Source of the DNA: Panopea generosa
Taxonomy: Eukaryota; Mollusca; Bivalvia; Adapedonta; Hiatellidae
NCBI GenBank assembly: GCA_029582155.1
Contig: CM055899.1
Location: 70,587,219 to 70,651,218 of the forward strand
Direction of reading: 5' to 3'
DNA: 64,000 nucleotides
The notes beneath the pieces were generated by a model. It saw only the letters and a list, made by a program, of their open reading frames with translations. It did not search any database and was not told where the DNA came from. Of this stretch, positions 1 through 12,056 are shown one piece after another. Made by a program: the position numbers and the translations under genes. How positions within the stretch are numbered: position 1 is the stretch's first letter; the number at the start of each line of letters is the position of its first letter.

Positions 1-585
1 CTTATATTTTATGTATTTTCTCAAAAAGTATCAAAGCAATTTCCTTGAAATTTGTACTTGCAAAAAGAAACAACATTTAGACTTTGTAAATCAATAATTG
101 TTTGTTAATATTTTGTTCAAATTAATAATGCTACTCGATATTTTGACGGAAATATTGGAAATATAAGTTAGCTGTTCCGTTCAGTGGATAAGCAGAAATG
201 TAGAGAAATAGAATTTAGGAGAATTAAAAGCGAATTCAAGAAGTTTAACTAAAATATCGACTATATGATATAGTTTGCAAATATTTGGCAGTAGACTCTG
301 TATTCAAACTAGCGGAGATACAAACTCTGATCAAGAAAAATATCAATTAAATGAGAAAAAATGATATATTAGGTTATTAATCCGTTTAAATTCATCACCA
401 AAGAGAGACATTTTAAAACGCATTTGCATAACACTGACTTTCGTGATCTATTATGCATAATCAGATTATTAGTAAATGTTTTTTTTACAAATGTTGTGTG
501 CAAACTACGAAAGAAAATCACCGTCGTACAGCTTTGTGAGCCATGCCTGATTTTCTGATTGCAGACTTAAACGTTTCCTCTCTTT
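1..585. other. AT-rich DNA, no gene seen
   Basis: AT-rich sequence with no open frame of note and no tandem repeat. It precedes a minus-strand LINE relic, so part of it may be decayed LINE sequence, but I cannot show that. Confidence 0.4.
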
Positions 586-951
586 TTATGGGTAATCTAT
601 AAATAAATTATATATCAAAGTTGAGATTACTCCCAACCTGTCGGATCCCTTGAAATACTTTAAAAAAATGTTATCTATACCATTGGCACTGATGTGAGCG
701 TGTGCAAGTAAACACTGCATTTTGTCTTCAATACCAATGTTTGACATTTTGAAGAAGACTCCAGGCATTCAATCGGTATCGAAGGCCTGCCTCGTGTCAA
801 GTGTAGCATCGCAGACTTTGCTGCAGAGGATCGGCTCCTGCAATTTAAAGAAGGCAATACTTGCTCCGGTAATTAATGACGCGCTCACCGCAGAGCATTG
901 ATGAACGTGTTTACCTTCTTTTACCAGTAATGTTTGACATGACAGCTTCAT
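586..951 (-). pseudogene. LINE reverse transcriptase fragment (relic)
   Basis: Read on the minus strand, positions 951 to 586 form a single frame of about 120 codons broken by one TGA at about 769-771. The first half contains LDTRQAFDT, which matches the A motif of non-LTR reverse transcriptases (an Asp followed by AFDTVWH-like residues). The second half continues with GVFFKMSNIGIEDK, the usual stretch after motif A in LINE enzymes, where W-H-x-G-L-x-x-K is expected. The TGA sits exactly where the family has Trp (TGG), so one point mutation explains the break. No upstream endonuclease and no downstream FADD-type motif are visible, so this is a short 5'- and 3'-truncated piece, not an active element. 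The clade (Jockey/CR1-like) is a guess from general resemblance. Confidence 0.6.
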
Positions 952-1750
952 TAAACCTTCTGTATGGTATTATCGATTGCCGCTAAAATATACTTAACAA
1001 TAACATAACAGAGTTCATATCTTAAATTTTGATCGCTTTAGTAATTCAGACAATTTCAATTGGTACACGTCAATATGCTGTTAACTCGTTCCATTGAAAA
1101 TTGAAAAGCGTTACAAGGCTTTTGATAACTTCAATAACGGTAAATGATTCGAAACGTGGAACATATCATTAGACAATATAACTTGTCTATGTCATAATTA
1201 TACGCAGATATATGGTCTATTTTTCTTTCAGTTGATATATAACATATGACGGTCCAACTGGGCAAGAGAGATTTAATCATTCCTATTTTGACATTTGTTT
1301 AAGTGCTATTTATATGCTATGTCTCCATATGCATTTATATTTTATTCAGTTTAAGTCAAATACGCCCATTAATTCGTGTATATCATACAAATATTACAAC
1401 ATAATTATCACTAGTGAGATGGTACGAAGAAAAATACAGTTGGTAATAAACATATGCAATGTTCATTGTTTGAAGTGTTTGAAATATTATAGATAGTAGT
1501 TATAGACTGTATCTGAGAAAGATTTACGGTATAGAGTAACTTCAGGCATAATTCGAGAACATGTGCTTCTGGTGAAACAATCGATGTTCTTTTCAAAAGT
1601 GCGACACCTGCTAAGTCTGAGCAAAAATTGTAGTTTGTTGATAGTTGTTGTTATTATTATAAAGTGCAAATAAATGATATCATTATTATTTAAGACGTAT
1701 ACATATATAACCGTTCCTTACATGGACTGTATTCACATTATTATATATAA
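952..1750. other. AT-rich DNA, no gene seen
   Basis: No convincing open frame or repeat. The short open frames at 1314-1496 (plus) and 1411-1669 (minus) are AT-rich and resemble no family I know. Confidence 0.4.
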
Positions 1751-3300
1751 GATAACAACGTGGTTCTACGACAATTTGGTCACCGGTGAGCCCAGTTCGT
1801 AGTAGCCTGGTAACGACGGCGTGTTGTACATATTATTATATTGTATAACCACGTGGTTTACGGCAACACCGGTTCTCGTTCGGTCACTGGTGAGTCAAGT
1901 TGGTACTTGCCTGGTAACGACGGCGTGCTGTGCATATTATTATATTAGATAACAACGTGGTTCTACTAACACCGGTTTTCGTTCGCTCACCGGTGAGCCA
2001 AGTTCGAACTTGCCTGGTCACGACGGCGAGCTGTTCATGGTAATATATTAGATAACCACGTGGTTCTACGGCAACACCGGTTCTCGTTCGGTCACCGGTG
2101 AGCCAAGGGCGTACCTGCCTAGTTACGACGACATACTGTACATATTATTAATTAGATAACCACGTGGTTCTACGGCAACACCTGTTCTCGTTCGGTCACC
2201 GGTGAGCCAAGTTCATACTTGCCTGGTAACGAAGACGTACTGTACATATTATTATATTAGATAACCATGTGGTTCTACGGCAACACCCGTTCTCGTTCGA
2301 TCACCGGTGAGCCAAGTTCATACTTGCCTGGTAACGAAGACGTACTGTACATATTATTATATTAGATAACCACGTGGTTCTATGGCAACACCCGTTCTCG
2401 TTCGATCACCGGTGAGCCAAGTTCATACTTGCCTGGTAACGACGACGTACTGTACATATTATTATATTAGATAGCCACGTGGTTTCTATGGCAACACCCG
2501 TTCTCGTTCGGTCACCGGTGAGCCAAGTTCCTACTTGCCTGGTAACGACGACGTACTGTACATATTATTATATTAGATAACCACGTGGTTCTATAGCAAC
2601 ACCCGTTCTCGTTCGGTCACCGGTGAGCCAAGTTCATACTTGCCTGGTAACGACGACGTACTGTACATAATATTATATTAAATAACCATGTGGTTCTATG
2701 GCAACACCGGTTCTCGTTCGGTCACCGGTGAGCCAAGTTCGTTCTTGCCTGGTAACGACGACATACTGTACATATTATTATATTAGATAACAACGTGATT
2801 CTATGGCAACACCTGTTATCGTTCGGTCACCGATGAGCCAAGTTCGTACTTGCCTGGTAACGACGACTTACTGTACATATTATTATATTATATAACCACG
2901 TGGTTCTATGGCAACACCCATTCTCGTTCGATCACCGGTGAGCCAAGTTCGTACTTGCCTGGTAACGACGGCGTGTTGTACATATTATTATATAAGATAA
3001 CCACGTGGTTCTATGGCAACACCCGTTCTCGTTCGGTCACCGGTGAGCCAAGTACGTACCTGCCTGGTAACGACGACGTACTGTACATATTATTATATTA
3101 GATAACCATGTGGTTCTACGGCAACACCCGTTCTCGTTCGGTCACCGGTGAGGCCAGTTCGTACTTGCCTGGTAACGACGACGTACTGTACATATTATTA
3201 TATTAGATAACCATGTGGTTCTACGGCAACACCCGTTCTCGTTCGGTCACCGGTGAGGCCAGTTCGTACTTGCCTGGTAACGACGGCGTGCTGTACATAT
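1751..3300. repeat. 105-bp minisatellite, about 15 copies
   Basis: Tandem array with a 105-bp period, measured between successive TTCTCGTTCG blocks at 2395, 2501 (one extra base in this unit), 2606 and 2711. Each unit carries, in order, a CCACGTGG palindrome (E-box core CACGTG), GGCAACACC, the ten-base palindrome TCACCGGTGA, TTGCCTGGTAACGACG, and an AT-rich spacer ACATATTATTATATTAGATA. The first copies (1751-2040) are more diverged; those from 2200 onward are very alike. The period is a multiple of three, so a 35-residue repeat peptide appears on the plus strand (2850-3101), but most units contain an in-frame TAG or TAA, so coding is unlikely. Confidence 0.95.
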
Positions 3301-5395
3301 GCTTTCTGGTTTTAATCCACAGTCTTTGACGCCTCATCGAGATAACCACCCGGGATTATTTGGCGAAGAGACTCAAAGTTTAAGAATCACGTACAAGAAA
3401 AACACCTTTTGGTATTAGGAATCTCTGAAATGATTGTGTTATGTCGTTGTTTTGCTTATAATACAGTTTTGTACTCGTTTTATACGCGTCCCACATTTGA
3501 CATTTAGGTGGGGGGGGGGGGAATATATTTCAGTTAAACAGTGGTTGGTAAATTGTTTTTGTTGGTAAATAAAAATAATTTGAAGATGCTTTTGGCGGGT
3601 AAATTGCAACACAACATTTTAATGAATAAAATAAGTTTTGATGGAATAAAAATTCAAAAACTGATATCAAAAATTGATTTAATATGTGTTAAATATTTAT
3701 ATTAAAAGTTTGGCCACGATAAGTTTCGCCTGTCAGAAGTTAACAAACTATGAAAATGTTTGCAATTTTGTCAAGCTTATTTTCATTTGCTTTGATTTAC
3801 AGATTTTCAAAAGCAAAACATTCTGATTGATCACAAAAAAGAATGATCTCTTTATATCGAAAGTGAAGTCATAAAATAAAATAGAAACGTTGGCTAAAAC
3901 AAGCGCCGTGGGAATATATGAAATAACTCTCTGTAATGTCATTTAAGGATATTGGCTAGGTTCCAGATTCACGAGTTTTATGGATTTAATATATTGATCG
4001 ATTTAAGCTACAAACATATCCATTTTTTTTCAATAATTTCTTTAAAAAAAAAAGTGGTATGGCAACTTTAAGTGGATTGAATATATATTAGTTCTCATTA
4101 TAGGTTTTCAAAGAGTTTTATCATGTGTTCATTTTGTTAGATCAGTTTTATAGATATTAAACTGATATCTTGATGACATCATTTTTTTAAAAAAAAAAAC
4201 CAGCAACATTTGACGTAAATATCAACTTAAAAATTAAAGTACGACAACATAGCCTTTTGGTGCTCATTTTCAATTTAGATAATGACAAATATTACTTTTA
4301 ATTGAATTAACAGGTATTTTTATAAATCTCATTTTACGAGCAGCGGTGAGTATTACAAGCAATACATACGTCCCCTACCGGTTTGCAGGTAGTACTTTGT
4401 TAACGTACATGTAGTCAATAGCGTTTTGAAGGACTTATTTCTGTAAATGGTGCATAAGATTTGCACTGCCACGAGAAAAATTTGGTTGTTGCCATAACAA
4501 CCACAATTATTTTGTCCACTAACAATAAAAATGAATCAACTTGATTTTTTTATTTCTCTCTATACACATGTAAATTTTCACAAAAGTAGCTTGGATGCGT
4601 TTTGTGTTATCACAGGATCCAGGTTGTGTCTGTAATTTAACTTATTTTGTTTCTGTATTAACCGCAATTTTAGTCCGACTGAGAAAAAAAGACCTGCCTT
4701 ATCTTCTTATTGCCATCTAACCACATGCAAATATTCACAAACCTAGCTTTGATACTTTTTTCAGTAATCTTTCCGGATTATCATTTTACTCGTGCTTACC
4801 CTGAAATATGTACAACTTACAAAAATAATATACATGTAATTCTAAATTTTAAACTTTGCACTGTTTTCAATCAGATTATATACTATAACATGAATATCAA
4901 TATTCTGCATCCATTTTGGCGACCAGACATTTTACTTCTAGAAACAACCTTATGAACATAAAAAGAACCAAACAAAGTCATAATCAAATGATTGTATAAC
5001 TGTGTTTGTCCTTTCTATATTTAACTTTAAACTTAATCACTTTTATTTAAACCGATAACAAAACAACAACCATAATCTGAAATATATCAGTGTCAGACTG
5101 GAATAATGTAAACGTTCCAGTTCAGGTCATGAACTTTAGGTAATGTTCTAATTTCTGACGTGGAACTACTTTTGTGAGTCTGTAAACCAGGATAGTCTGT
5201 CACCTTGACACTCGCACGTGGCTATTATTGTTTTTACTTTTAACGGTGTTGGTTTAGATTATGATAATATCTCCATTGATGTCAGCAAAACAAAGTATTA
5301 CCAATGGTGTGTATTAGGCAATGATTATCATTATAAAAGACCATTATGTGAATATGTACTGAATTTCTGAATGGTAAAGTTACATAATGAAATGA
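3301..5395. other. AT-rich intergenic or intronic DNA
   Basis: No recognisable gene. It holds a G run near 3510-3521 and several poly-A/T tracts. The open frames at 3748-3942 (minus) and 4710-4955 (plus) are AT-driven and show no family signature. Confidence 0.4.
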
Positions 5396-5580
5396 CTAAA
5401 GAGGCCCTCCCAGGGGGAGGGGGGGGGGGGGGTCCCTGTTCTCTGGATCTCTTAGAGTAATGCCTATTGTTCCCCAGATCTCCAAAAGTATTTGCCAAAG
5501 TTCTCCAAAAGTATTTTGTCCATGTTCCCCAGATCTCTAAAAATATTTCCACTGTTCCCTAGATCTCCAAAAGTTTTAAA
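5396..5580 (+). repeat. Fragment of dispersed repeat shared with 7318-7420
   Basis: Starts GAGGCCCTCCC followed by a G run. The stretch with CTCTGGATCTCTTAGAGTAATG and several CCAGATCTCC(A)AAAGTA blocks matches 7318-7420 and, inverted, 46790-46860. It contains internal copies of a short CCAGATCTCCAAAAGTAT-type motif. This is a truncated member of the 1-kb repeat described at 6340-7420. Confidence 0.6.
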
Positions 5581-5749
5581 CATAGCTCCCTGAAAGTACC
5601 AAATAGTGTTTCCTTAAGTAAAACGTCTACTTTAGTCTTCTCTATTATTATTTACACATCATCATAATAAGCAAAATCCATATACTGTCTTCTTTTCCTT
5701 GTTTAAAATATCTATGGTCTATGGCTTGATTTCAAAAAAAAGGCGTGTT

Positions 5750-5986
5750 TTAAGTTTCCTTACAAATGTGCTTGTAAGCCCTGTGGCAAGGAGCATTTGT
5801 GGTTCAATCACACTGGTTCAAAAACTTCAAGAGTTTATGGTTATACAAATGCTGTGCTAGTTAGGATAAGATTATTTGAAAAATGTGGGGGATGCTATAG
5901 CTTCTACAAGAAAAGGGTTAACGGATGGACGACGGACAATTTACCACGACATAAGCCCTGCTGGCCTTTGGCAAGTAGAGCCAAAG
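5750..5986 (+). mobile_element. Helitron-like non-autonomous element, 3' part (tentative)
   Basis: The segment GGATGGACGACGGACAATTT is followed by CATAAGCCCTGCTGGCC TTTGGCAAGTAGAGCCAAAG, so a GACGGAC-rich stretch precedes a terminal hairpin (CTGGCC/GGCAAG arms). This is the layout seen at the 3' ends of the elements at 26022-27053 and 51903-52180. The 5' limit is uncertain. The 78-codon open frame here (5797-6033) looks incidental. Confidence 0.4.
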
Positions 5987-6103
5987 AAGATATCGATGGA
6001 AGGACAGAAGAGATGAAAAAACTGAACAGCTGAACGGTTAATTTACAAAAGGCAATAAATACACATAGATAATTGATTTTATTGTGTAAACACGATCTTA
6101 TTA

Positions 6104-6190
6104 AAAAAAAGTAGTTGCCGGGTGGGATTGAACACCAGTCCTGACGATCCGAAATCGACGATATTTAACCACTGCACTATTCTGCCTTTA
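6104..6190 (-). mobile_element. tRNA-derived SINE head
   Basis: On the minus strand the sequence reads GCAGAATAGTGCAGTGGTTA, which fits a pol III A box, and later GTGTTCAATCCC, which fits a B box, with tRNA-like spacing. The end lacks a matching acceptor stem, so this is a SINE head and not a tRNA gene. The tail is not clear. Confidence 0.5.
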
Positions 6191-6339
6191 CTCAAAGGAA
6201 CTGTAAATATATCTTTGTTCGGAATTCCCATCCAAAATTTATTTCGTGTACATACGATTATGGGATGAAGTTGTGCAGTGCCCCAGACTAAAATGTAAGA
6301 AACCTCAAAAGCTGTTTCAAGCAGTCGACATCTCATTTT

Positions 6340-7420
6340 AAAAGTAAATTATGATCAAGTATAAAAATTATACATAAAATCAGTGACTTAATTACAGAGA
6401 CTGGCAGGCTTATAGCAATATAATGTCCACGGCACTTTCAGTATTTCTATAATAACTCTTCGAATCTTGGTCTGAATTTAACAATTTTTGTGTCAAAGTA
6501 AAGCTGATAAAATGATGACCAATTCCATTTATCAATTATTTAATTTTTTTTTTCTGAATTTAAATTATTACGGATTGAAATCAAAATATGTTAATATTTC
6601 ACGAAAGAAAAAGATTTTTAAACAAAACACGGTAGTCTTGATTTAACAAATACCATGTACGTTTAAACAAACACAATAAAAATAGAAATATAAGGTAGAA
6701 AGATGAAGCAGTCAGTTTTCCATCGGTGGTGAAAGTTTTATATTGATATTTATTTAAGTCGTTTTTCTTATTTCTTATTTCAAAATGGGCATTAAAAGAG
6801 AAAATGATCACACAAAAAATCTTTAAGCGTAAAATTCTTCATTTCTTTAAATTTAAAAAAGAAAAAAATAATCTCCCAAATTAAGCCCTTTCTTTTGATA
6901 CCATAATCACAAATATGTTGTTTGATTCTGGAGGATGTGTGTTTCCAGGATTAAGAAAAAGCCACGTGGTCTAGTGGCAAAGCACCGAACCCATGATCGG
7001 AGGCTCGCGGGTATTTCAATCTTTCGCCACGACTATGTGAAGTGTCCTTGAGCAAGACACCTTTTCCACATATGCTTAGTACTTGTTGTACCCAGGACGA
7101 TTTCGAGCGTGATTTGTCTAAGTCGTGAGAACTTGTTTCAAAATTGAAGTGAAATAAGTTCAAACCAAACTAGAAAAAGTAAAAATGTGCCACCTGAAAT
7201 TTAGACAAGTGCCTCCAGTTGCCTATCTCTGTTTAAATATATCTGATAAAATTGATCAAATTAGGTACTATTTTTCATTAAGGACAATATCCCTAAATCC
7301 CTTAAATTAGGCCTTTGGTCCCTGGATCTCTGAAAGTAATGGCCAATGTTGCCCAGATCTCCGAAAATAAATGGTCATGTTCTTCAGATCTTCAAAAAAC
7401 CCCGGGAGGGCCTCACTAAA
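6340..7420 (+). repeat. 1-kb dispersed repeat, copy 1 (interrupted by a SINE)
   Basis: Segments 6340-6840, 6885-6935 and 7200-7420 match, in inverted order, 46760-47690. Shared landmarks are TCAAAGTAAAGCTGATAAAATGATG, AACACGGTAGTCTTGATT, ATACCATAATCACAAA, GTTGCCTATCTCTG and CTGGATCTCTGAAAGTAATGG. A SINE at 6962-7171 splits this copy, while the other copy is split by a different SINE. The 12490-12620 region holds a third, fragmentary match. The ends are not defined well enough to assign a transposon class. Confidence 0.75.
6962..7171 (+). mobile_element. tRNA-derived SINE with V-domain-like core
   Basis: The head has a pol III A box (GTGGTCTAGTGGCAAAGC) and a decayed B box (GGGTATTTCAATC). 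It is followed by GTGTCCTTGAGCAAGACACC, which resembles the conserved core of V-domain SINEs, then TGCTTAGTACTTGTTGTACC and a CAGGACGATTTCGAGCGTG tail. AGAAAAAG at 6954-6961 and 7172-7179 is a likely target-site duplication. It sits inside the 1-kb repeat. Related copies lie at 10165-10375 (minus), 22555-22665 (minus, tail), 23500-23632 (minus) and 43560-44500 (split). Confidence 0.75.
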
Positions 7421-7524
7421 CATGTGGACACACCTTTACACGACTATGGCACGTATTTCAAGTACTGATCTAAGTTATAATATAAAACTTTTCCAGGACA
7501 TTGAATGGTATGTATAATCTGAAC

Positions 7525-8036
7525 AGCACTGTACAGTGCAGTGCAGTGCAGTGCAGTGCAGTGCAGCGCAGCACAGCACAGCACAGTGCAGCACATCACA
7601 GTACAGTGCAGTACAGTACAGTGCAGCATAGCACAGCACAGTACAGCACAGCACATCTCATCACAGCACAGCACAGCGCAGCACAGCACAACACAGCACA
7701 GCAAAGCACATCAAAGCACAGTACAGCACAACACATCATACTATAGCATAGCACAGTATAATACAGTACAGCATAGTACAGCACAGCACAGCACATTCGA
7801 GTACAGCACAACACAGCACATCACAGCACAGCACAGCACAGCACAGCACAGTAAAGAACAATATAACACATCACAGCACAACACAGCATAGCATAGCATA
7901 GCACAGTACAGTATAGTACGGTACAGTACAGTACAGCATAGCACAGCATAGTACAGCATAGCACAGCACAGCACAGCATAGCACGGCACAGTACTACACA
8001 TAACAGAACAGTATAATGCAGAACAGTGCAACACAA
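7525..8036. repeat. Pentanucleotide array (CAGCA/CAGTA/CAGTG)n
   Basis: About 510 bp of five-base units with variation at a few positions. It begins as pure GCAGT, passes into mixed CAGCA/CAGTA and ends with CATAG-containing units. Stop-free frames on both strands (for example 7541-7891 plus and 7741-8034 minus) are by-products of the repeat. Confidence 0.95.
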
Positions 8037-8133
8037 CTGAAAAACAACTCAGAAATACAAATCAAAATAGTTTCTTTGCACGATGAAATGCTATACAAAA
8101 CGAGATCATTCCCAGCAAATTAATACAATTCGC

Positions 8134-8223
8134 TTTGTCACACGATACTTCAACAACAAAAACAATTGAAAATTGAATTTTGTCACACGATACTTCAACA
8201 ACAAAAACAATTGAAAATTGAAT
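8134..8223. repeat. 45-bp tandem duplication
   Basis: Two near-identical 45-bp copies starting TTTGTCACACGATACTTC, adjacent to one another. The high identity suggests a recent event. Confidence 0.9.
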
Positions 8224-9535
8224 TCAAATTGCAATGTTTTTCATTCAAAACTATTTGTGTGATATAAACATCATAAAAACTAAGGTTACACACAATTTAC
8301 CGATATTTCAGTTGCCTTTGAATTCTAAATGATTAGTCACATTTATTTTGCAAAACACACTCGACTAAACAGCATTAATAACAAAATATTAACGCCCTGT
8401 CTAAATTAAACCACCTCTCAACAATGGATGTTAATTGAAATAACATGGGGACCAAATCGTGTGAGTTATTTTAAGTTCAAATTTTTACGATCTAATGAAT
8501 TTCTTAATTTTTTTACAACTGTGGGGTTACTCTGGGTTTGATCCACAGCCGCATCATGACATAGAAAGGGTACCAGAAATGTACTCGTTTTTCGCTTGAA
8601 AAGTAAGTTCGACCGGAAGGGGGTATCATAACAGGCGTTGGTGGTACAATTATTCAGTAAGGTATAACCGAACAAAAAATAATATTTCATTCCTGCATTT
8701 AGGAGAATACTAGAATGTAATACAAGCAGGAAACGACGCCTTTCCCCCACCCTCTAGATAGCAAATGTGTAAATTCACGAATGTGGAACGTGTTTAAAAT
8801 CAAAATAATTGCAAATTTATTCGAATCAAAACTTAATCGCTTTAAGCCTACTTGTTTTTAACAATGAACTGCACTGGTTCACAGACACACTTTCAGCGCC
8901 CTAAACACACTGGTACTGGGTGACAAGCAAGGTCAACTATTGTTCATACGATTAAAATATTTTTATAATATTAAAGTATGCATCTACTTCATGACTTAGT
9001 ACTTTCCTTCTACATATTCACCCTTCTTGCAGTATCACAGAACTTTGTTTATTTAAAAACAACATTACAAACTAGGAGGTATTCAGTGTTTCTATCTCTC
9101 TATCAGTACCATTGTTCAAAAGGCTGTGCCACTGTCTTTACGAAGTCACAAGCCTTTGCAAATTTTAGAAAGAATACCGTTTTTATGAGGCTAATAAAAG
9201 ATCGTAAAATAAGTAAGCGACACACTAAATGAATTCCCCGTTATTTTTTTCATAACTTCAAATTTTACACTGCGAAACTCGTAAACTTACGAACGTTAGT
9301 ATAACGGGCCCTAGGTTCGTTCCTTTGATCTGCTTCACGATACCGGAACTGCCGTTTTCCCTTTGTTGTGGCATCACGATAATTACCTTGTGTACATGTA
9401 TATTATGTTGGTCCAATTAGCAAAGTAAATATGAATATAAGAGTTGAAACTGAAAACAGTGAAAACTAGTTATACAACTATACGTATGCTGCAACAATAG
9501 CAATACGGTCATTAACCAACCCGACCTACATCACC
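8224..9535. other. No gene seen; decayed repeat ends
   Basis: Mostly AT-rich. Around 9240-9316 the sequence AAACTTACGAACGTTAGTAT followed by AACGGGCCC resembles one end of the MITE-like element at 11609-11802. The frame at 8466-8750 (minus) shows no family signature. Confidence 0.4.
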
Positions 9536-9615
9536 ATCATTACCACCACCACCACCACCACCAGCAACAGCAGCAGTAGTAGCATCATCACCACAACCAT
9601 CATCGTTATCACCAT
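9536..9615. repeat. Trinucleotide microsatellite (ACC/CAG/CAT)
   Basis: A short compound run: (ACC)n, then CAG/CAA units, then (TAG) and (CAT) units. Confidence 0.85.
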
Positions 9616-9971
9616 TAGCATTACTCAAAGGGCATTTCAAAACCCATTTAAAAAGAAAATAATTGTAAAAGTATTAATCGAATAGTTTGAATTTTAAAAC
9701 TTGATGTCCTTTGCTACGTGATCTTGAACTCTCTTAATGGTGACATTATGTCATAAGATCATAATATACGTCACAATCAAACTGTTAAAATGTTTAAGAA
9801 CTAGGACTGGATTAGACTAACAATTACTGTAAATCACTTTTATTGGATTTATTTTATTTATGCAGTATTGCAATTTAATCAAATACGGGTCAACGTTAAA
9901 TATTTGATCTTTCAGATACCTGTCAGATCCAGCTACCTGTCAGTCTGAAGTTTATATAATCACAATTAAAA

Positions 9972-10063
<92 letters not shown>
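9972..10063. repeat. (CT)n then (CA)n compound microsatellite
   Basis: A CT run to about 10029 with one TTT interruption, followed directly by a pure CA run to 10063. It is a likely polymorphic marker. Confidence 0.97.
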
Positions 10064-10066
<3 letters not shown>

Positions 10067-10164
10067 TACAGTAGTTGGCCATCTTTCTTTTATTTCTATA
10101 CATTTCACTAAGCAAAAAAGAACAGAAAATACTCTCATTCTCTTGAATGAAACTGTCATACAGT

Positions 10165-10375
10165 TGAGATCATTTCACTGCGTGTTTTTTCAACGATCTT
10201 TTTAATATATGTTTTATATCGATTACGAAATAGATTCTTACAATTTAGACAAATCACGCTCGAAATCGTCCTTGGTAGAACCAGTATCAAGCATATGCAG
10301 ATAAAGAGCCGTACACTACATAGCCATGACGGAGGATCGAACCCATGATGTCTTACCACTGGATAATGCACGCCA
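10165..10375 (-). mobile_element. SINE, same V-like family, minus strand
   Basis: Read on the minus strand: ATTATCCAGTGGTAAGACAT (A box remnant), GGGTTCGATCC (B box), then GCTTGATACTGGTTCTACCA and AGGACGATTTCGAGCGTG, matching the core and tail of the SINE at 6962-7171. The part between the two promoter boxes is shortened. Confidence 0.65.
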
Positions 10376-10689
10376 TGATTTTCTTAATTTAATATTTGTA
10401 ATATAGAAAATCAAGGAATTAATGTTATTTTATGAACACGTAAAATGTACAAATTAAGTGAACCTCACAGGGGTTCTCGTTACGGGTAAGTGCATATCTC
10501 ATCAATGTTCAACAAATTTACGTCATTTCCTATATGTGTACATGTATCATCAATGTTCTCAATTAACAACTCATGTCCGATTTCGCATTTTCCTAGCATT
10601 TATACATATATGATAATCTTCTAGTTAAACAGCAGATGTTACGCCTCTTTTACGCTTCACGTTGCTTCATGGCGTGAACACAGTTAAAA

Positions 10690-11190
10690 ATTATATAGCC
10701 TTGCTCATCTTCTACGCTTGCTTTTTTAAAAGACTTGTGAACGTCTTGACAAGCAAACATCGAAGATGATCAAGACTAAAAATCAGTGCATAAATAGTCT
10801 TGCTCATCTTCTACGCTCGTTTTTCTAGTCTTTGTCATCTTCTACGCTTGCTTTTTCTAGTCTTAATCATCTTCGATGCGACCAACGTCTAGGTATTTCT
10901 TCTGTGAAAGAAACTTGTAACGGGATTCTGATTAAATTTCGTATTAATTGATTCAAACATTTGGACTATTTAACGATTTCCATAATATTGCAGTTGCAAC
11001 CAGAACATTTAACGTAGGCGAAAATGGCCGAGCGAGGTTCTGATTGCAGACTATTCTTGTTGGTATAAAACAGTTCTAGATTTAATTAAAACGTAATCGT
11101 CAAACATTTTCTGCACAAAGTGTCAAGACGTTTGTATTTTATAAAAGCAAACGTCGAAGGTGATAAATACTAATAATAATCATTAAACGT
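10690..11190. repeat. Nested inverted repeats, foldback-like
   Basis: CTTGCTCATCTTCTACGCTTGC at 10700-10722 has an imperfect inverted partner ending in GAAGATGATCAAGAC at about 10757-10776, and further direct copies occur near 10799, 10836 and 10866. A related arm (GTCAAGACG ... GCAAACGTCGAAGGTGAT) lies at 11120-11170. The set suggests a decayed foldback element or MITE. I cannot place its ends. Confidence 0.5.
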
Positions 11191-11608
11191 GTTTGACGTC
11201 ATAATCAAACCAGGCCCCGAGGTTATAAACTTTGTTCCAACCTCAACTCAAGTTTTTATGCTCAATTCCAACGTGAATTGGGTCATTATTTAAAAATAAA
11301 TGTAAATAAATATCTGAAACTATTTACCTCAAGTCTGCATAAATACATATTTATCAAATTCAAGGTTGAGTTCACTACCTATGATTGAGAACAAATATTA
11401 AGTTGAGCATGAAAAGTTCAATAACGTCATGGCCAGGCAAGTACTCGGCATTCCGATCTGTCTGCAAGAAGTGAAGGGGTGAAGTCTTGCAACAAACATT
11501 TGACACAAACGTAAGCATTTGGACCACCTCGTCAATTATCCTTATTACCAAATGATGACGGAATTGGCCGAGTTTGCACGATTGGAACGTAAGGACTCTG
11601 ATATGAAA

Positions 11609-11802
11609 CAGGGGCTCATTTCACTAACGTTCGTATGTTTACGAACTTCTGAATGTAAAATCTGAACTTCACGAAAAAAACGTTGTGAATTTCATTAAGT
11701 GCTTTGCTTACATGACCAGAAAGCCTTGCAAATAGTATCCCTTTAAAATTTGAAATAATACGAAAATCTTAAAACATTATATGTTAGTAAAACGGGCCCC
11801 AG
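11609..11802. mobile_element. MITE-like element
   Basis: About 194 bp with terminal inverted repeats: CAGGGGCTCATTTCACTAAC on the left, and on the right (complement) CTGGGGCCCGTTTTACTAAC. The start resembles hAT-type termini, but I could not find a clean 8-bp target duplication. A fragment of the same sequence sits at 9280-9316. Confidence 0.5.
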
Positions 11803-12056
11803 AACAATATGCAAGAGAGTGGGAATTTTTTTTATACTATTAATTCTTTATTTGCGTTAAAGCATGTTGAAAATGCGATTGTAATAACTTTGCTGATTGT
11901 GCATCTGAATCACTAGGTAGAATCCACTCATCTCCTTTTGTATACCATCCTCAGTCTTGACGTAAACTACATACGGGTGTGTGCCTCTGATCAGTTAATA
12001 ACTTGAAATAATGGAAACATGGCGAAAATGTTTTTCAAAAAAAACAGCAAATTATT

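Noticed and set aside
7444-8036. Cys/Leu/Val-rich and Ser/Gln/His-rich frames
   Set aside because: Translations of a pentanucleotide array.
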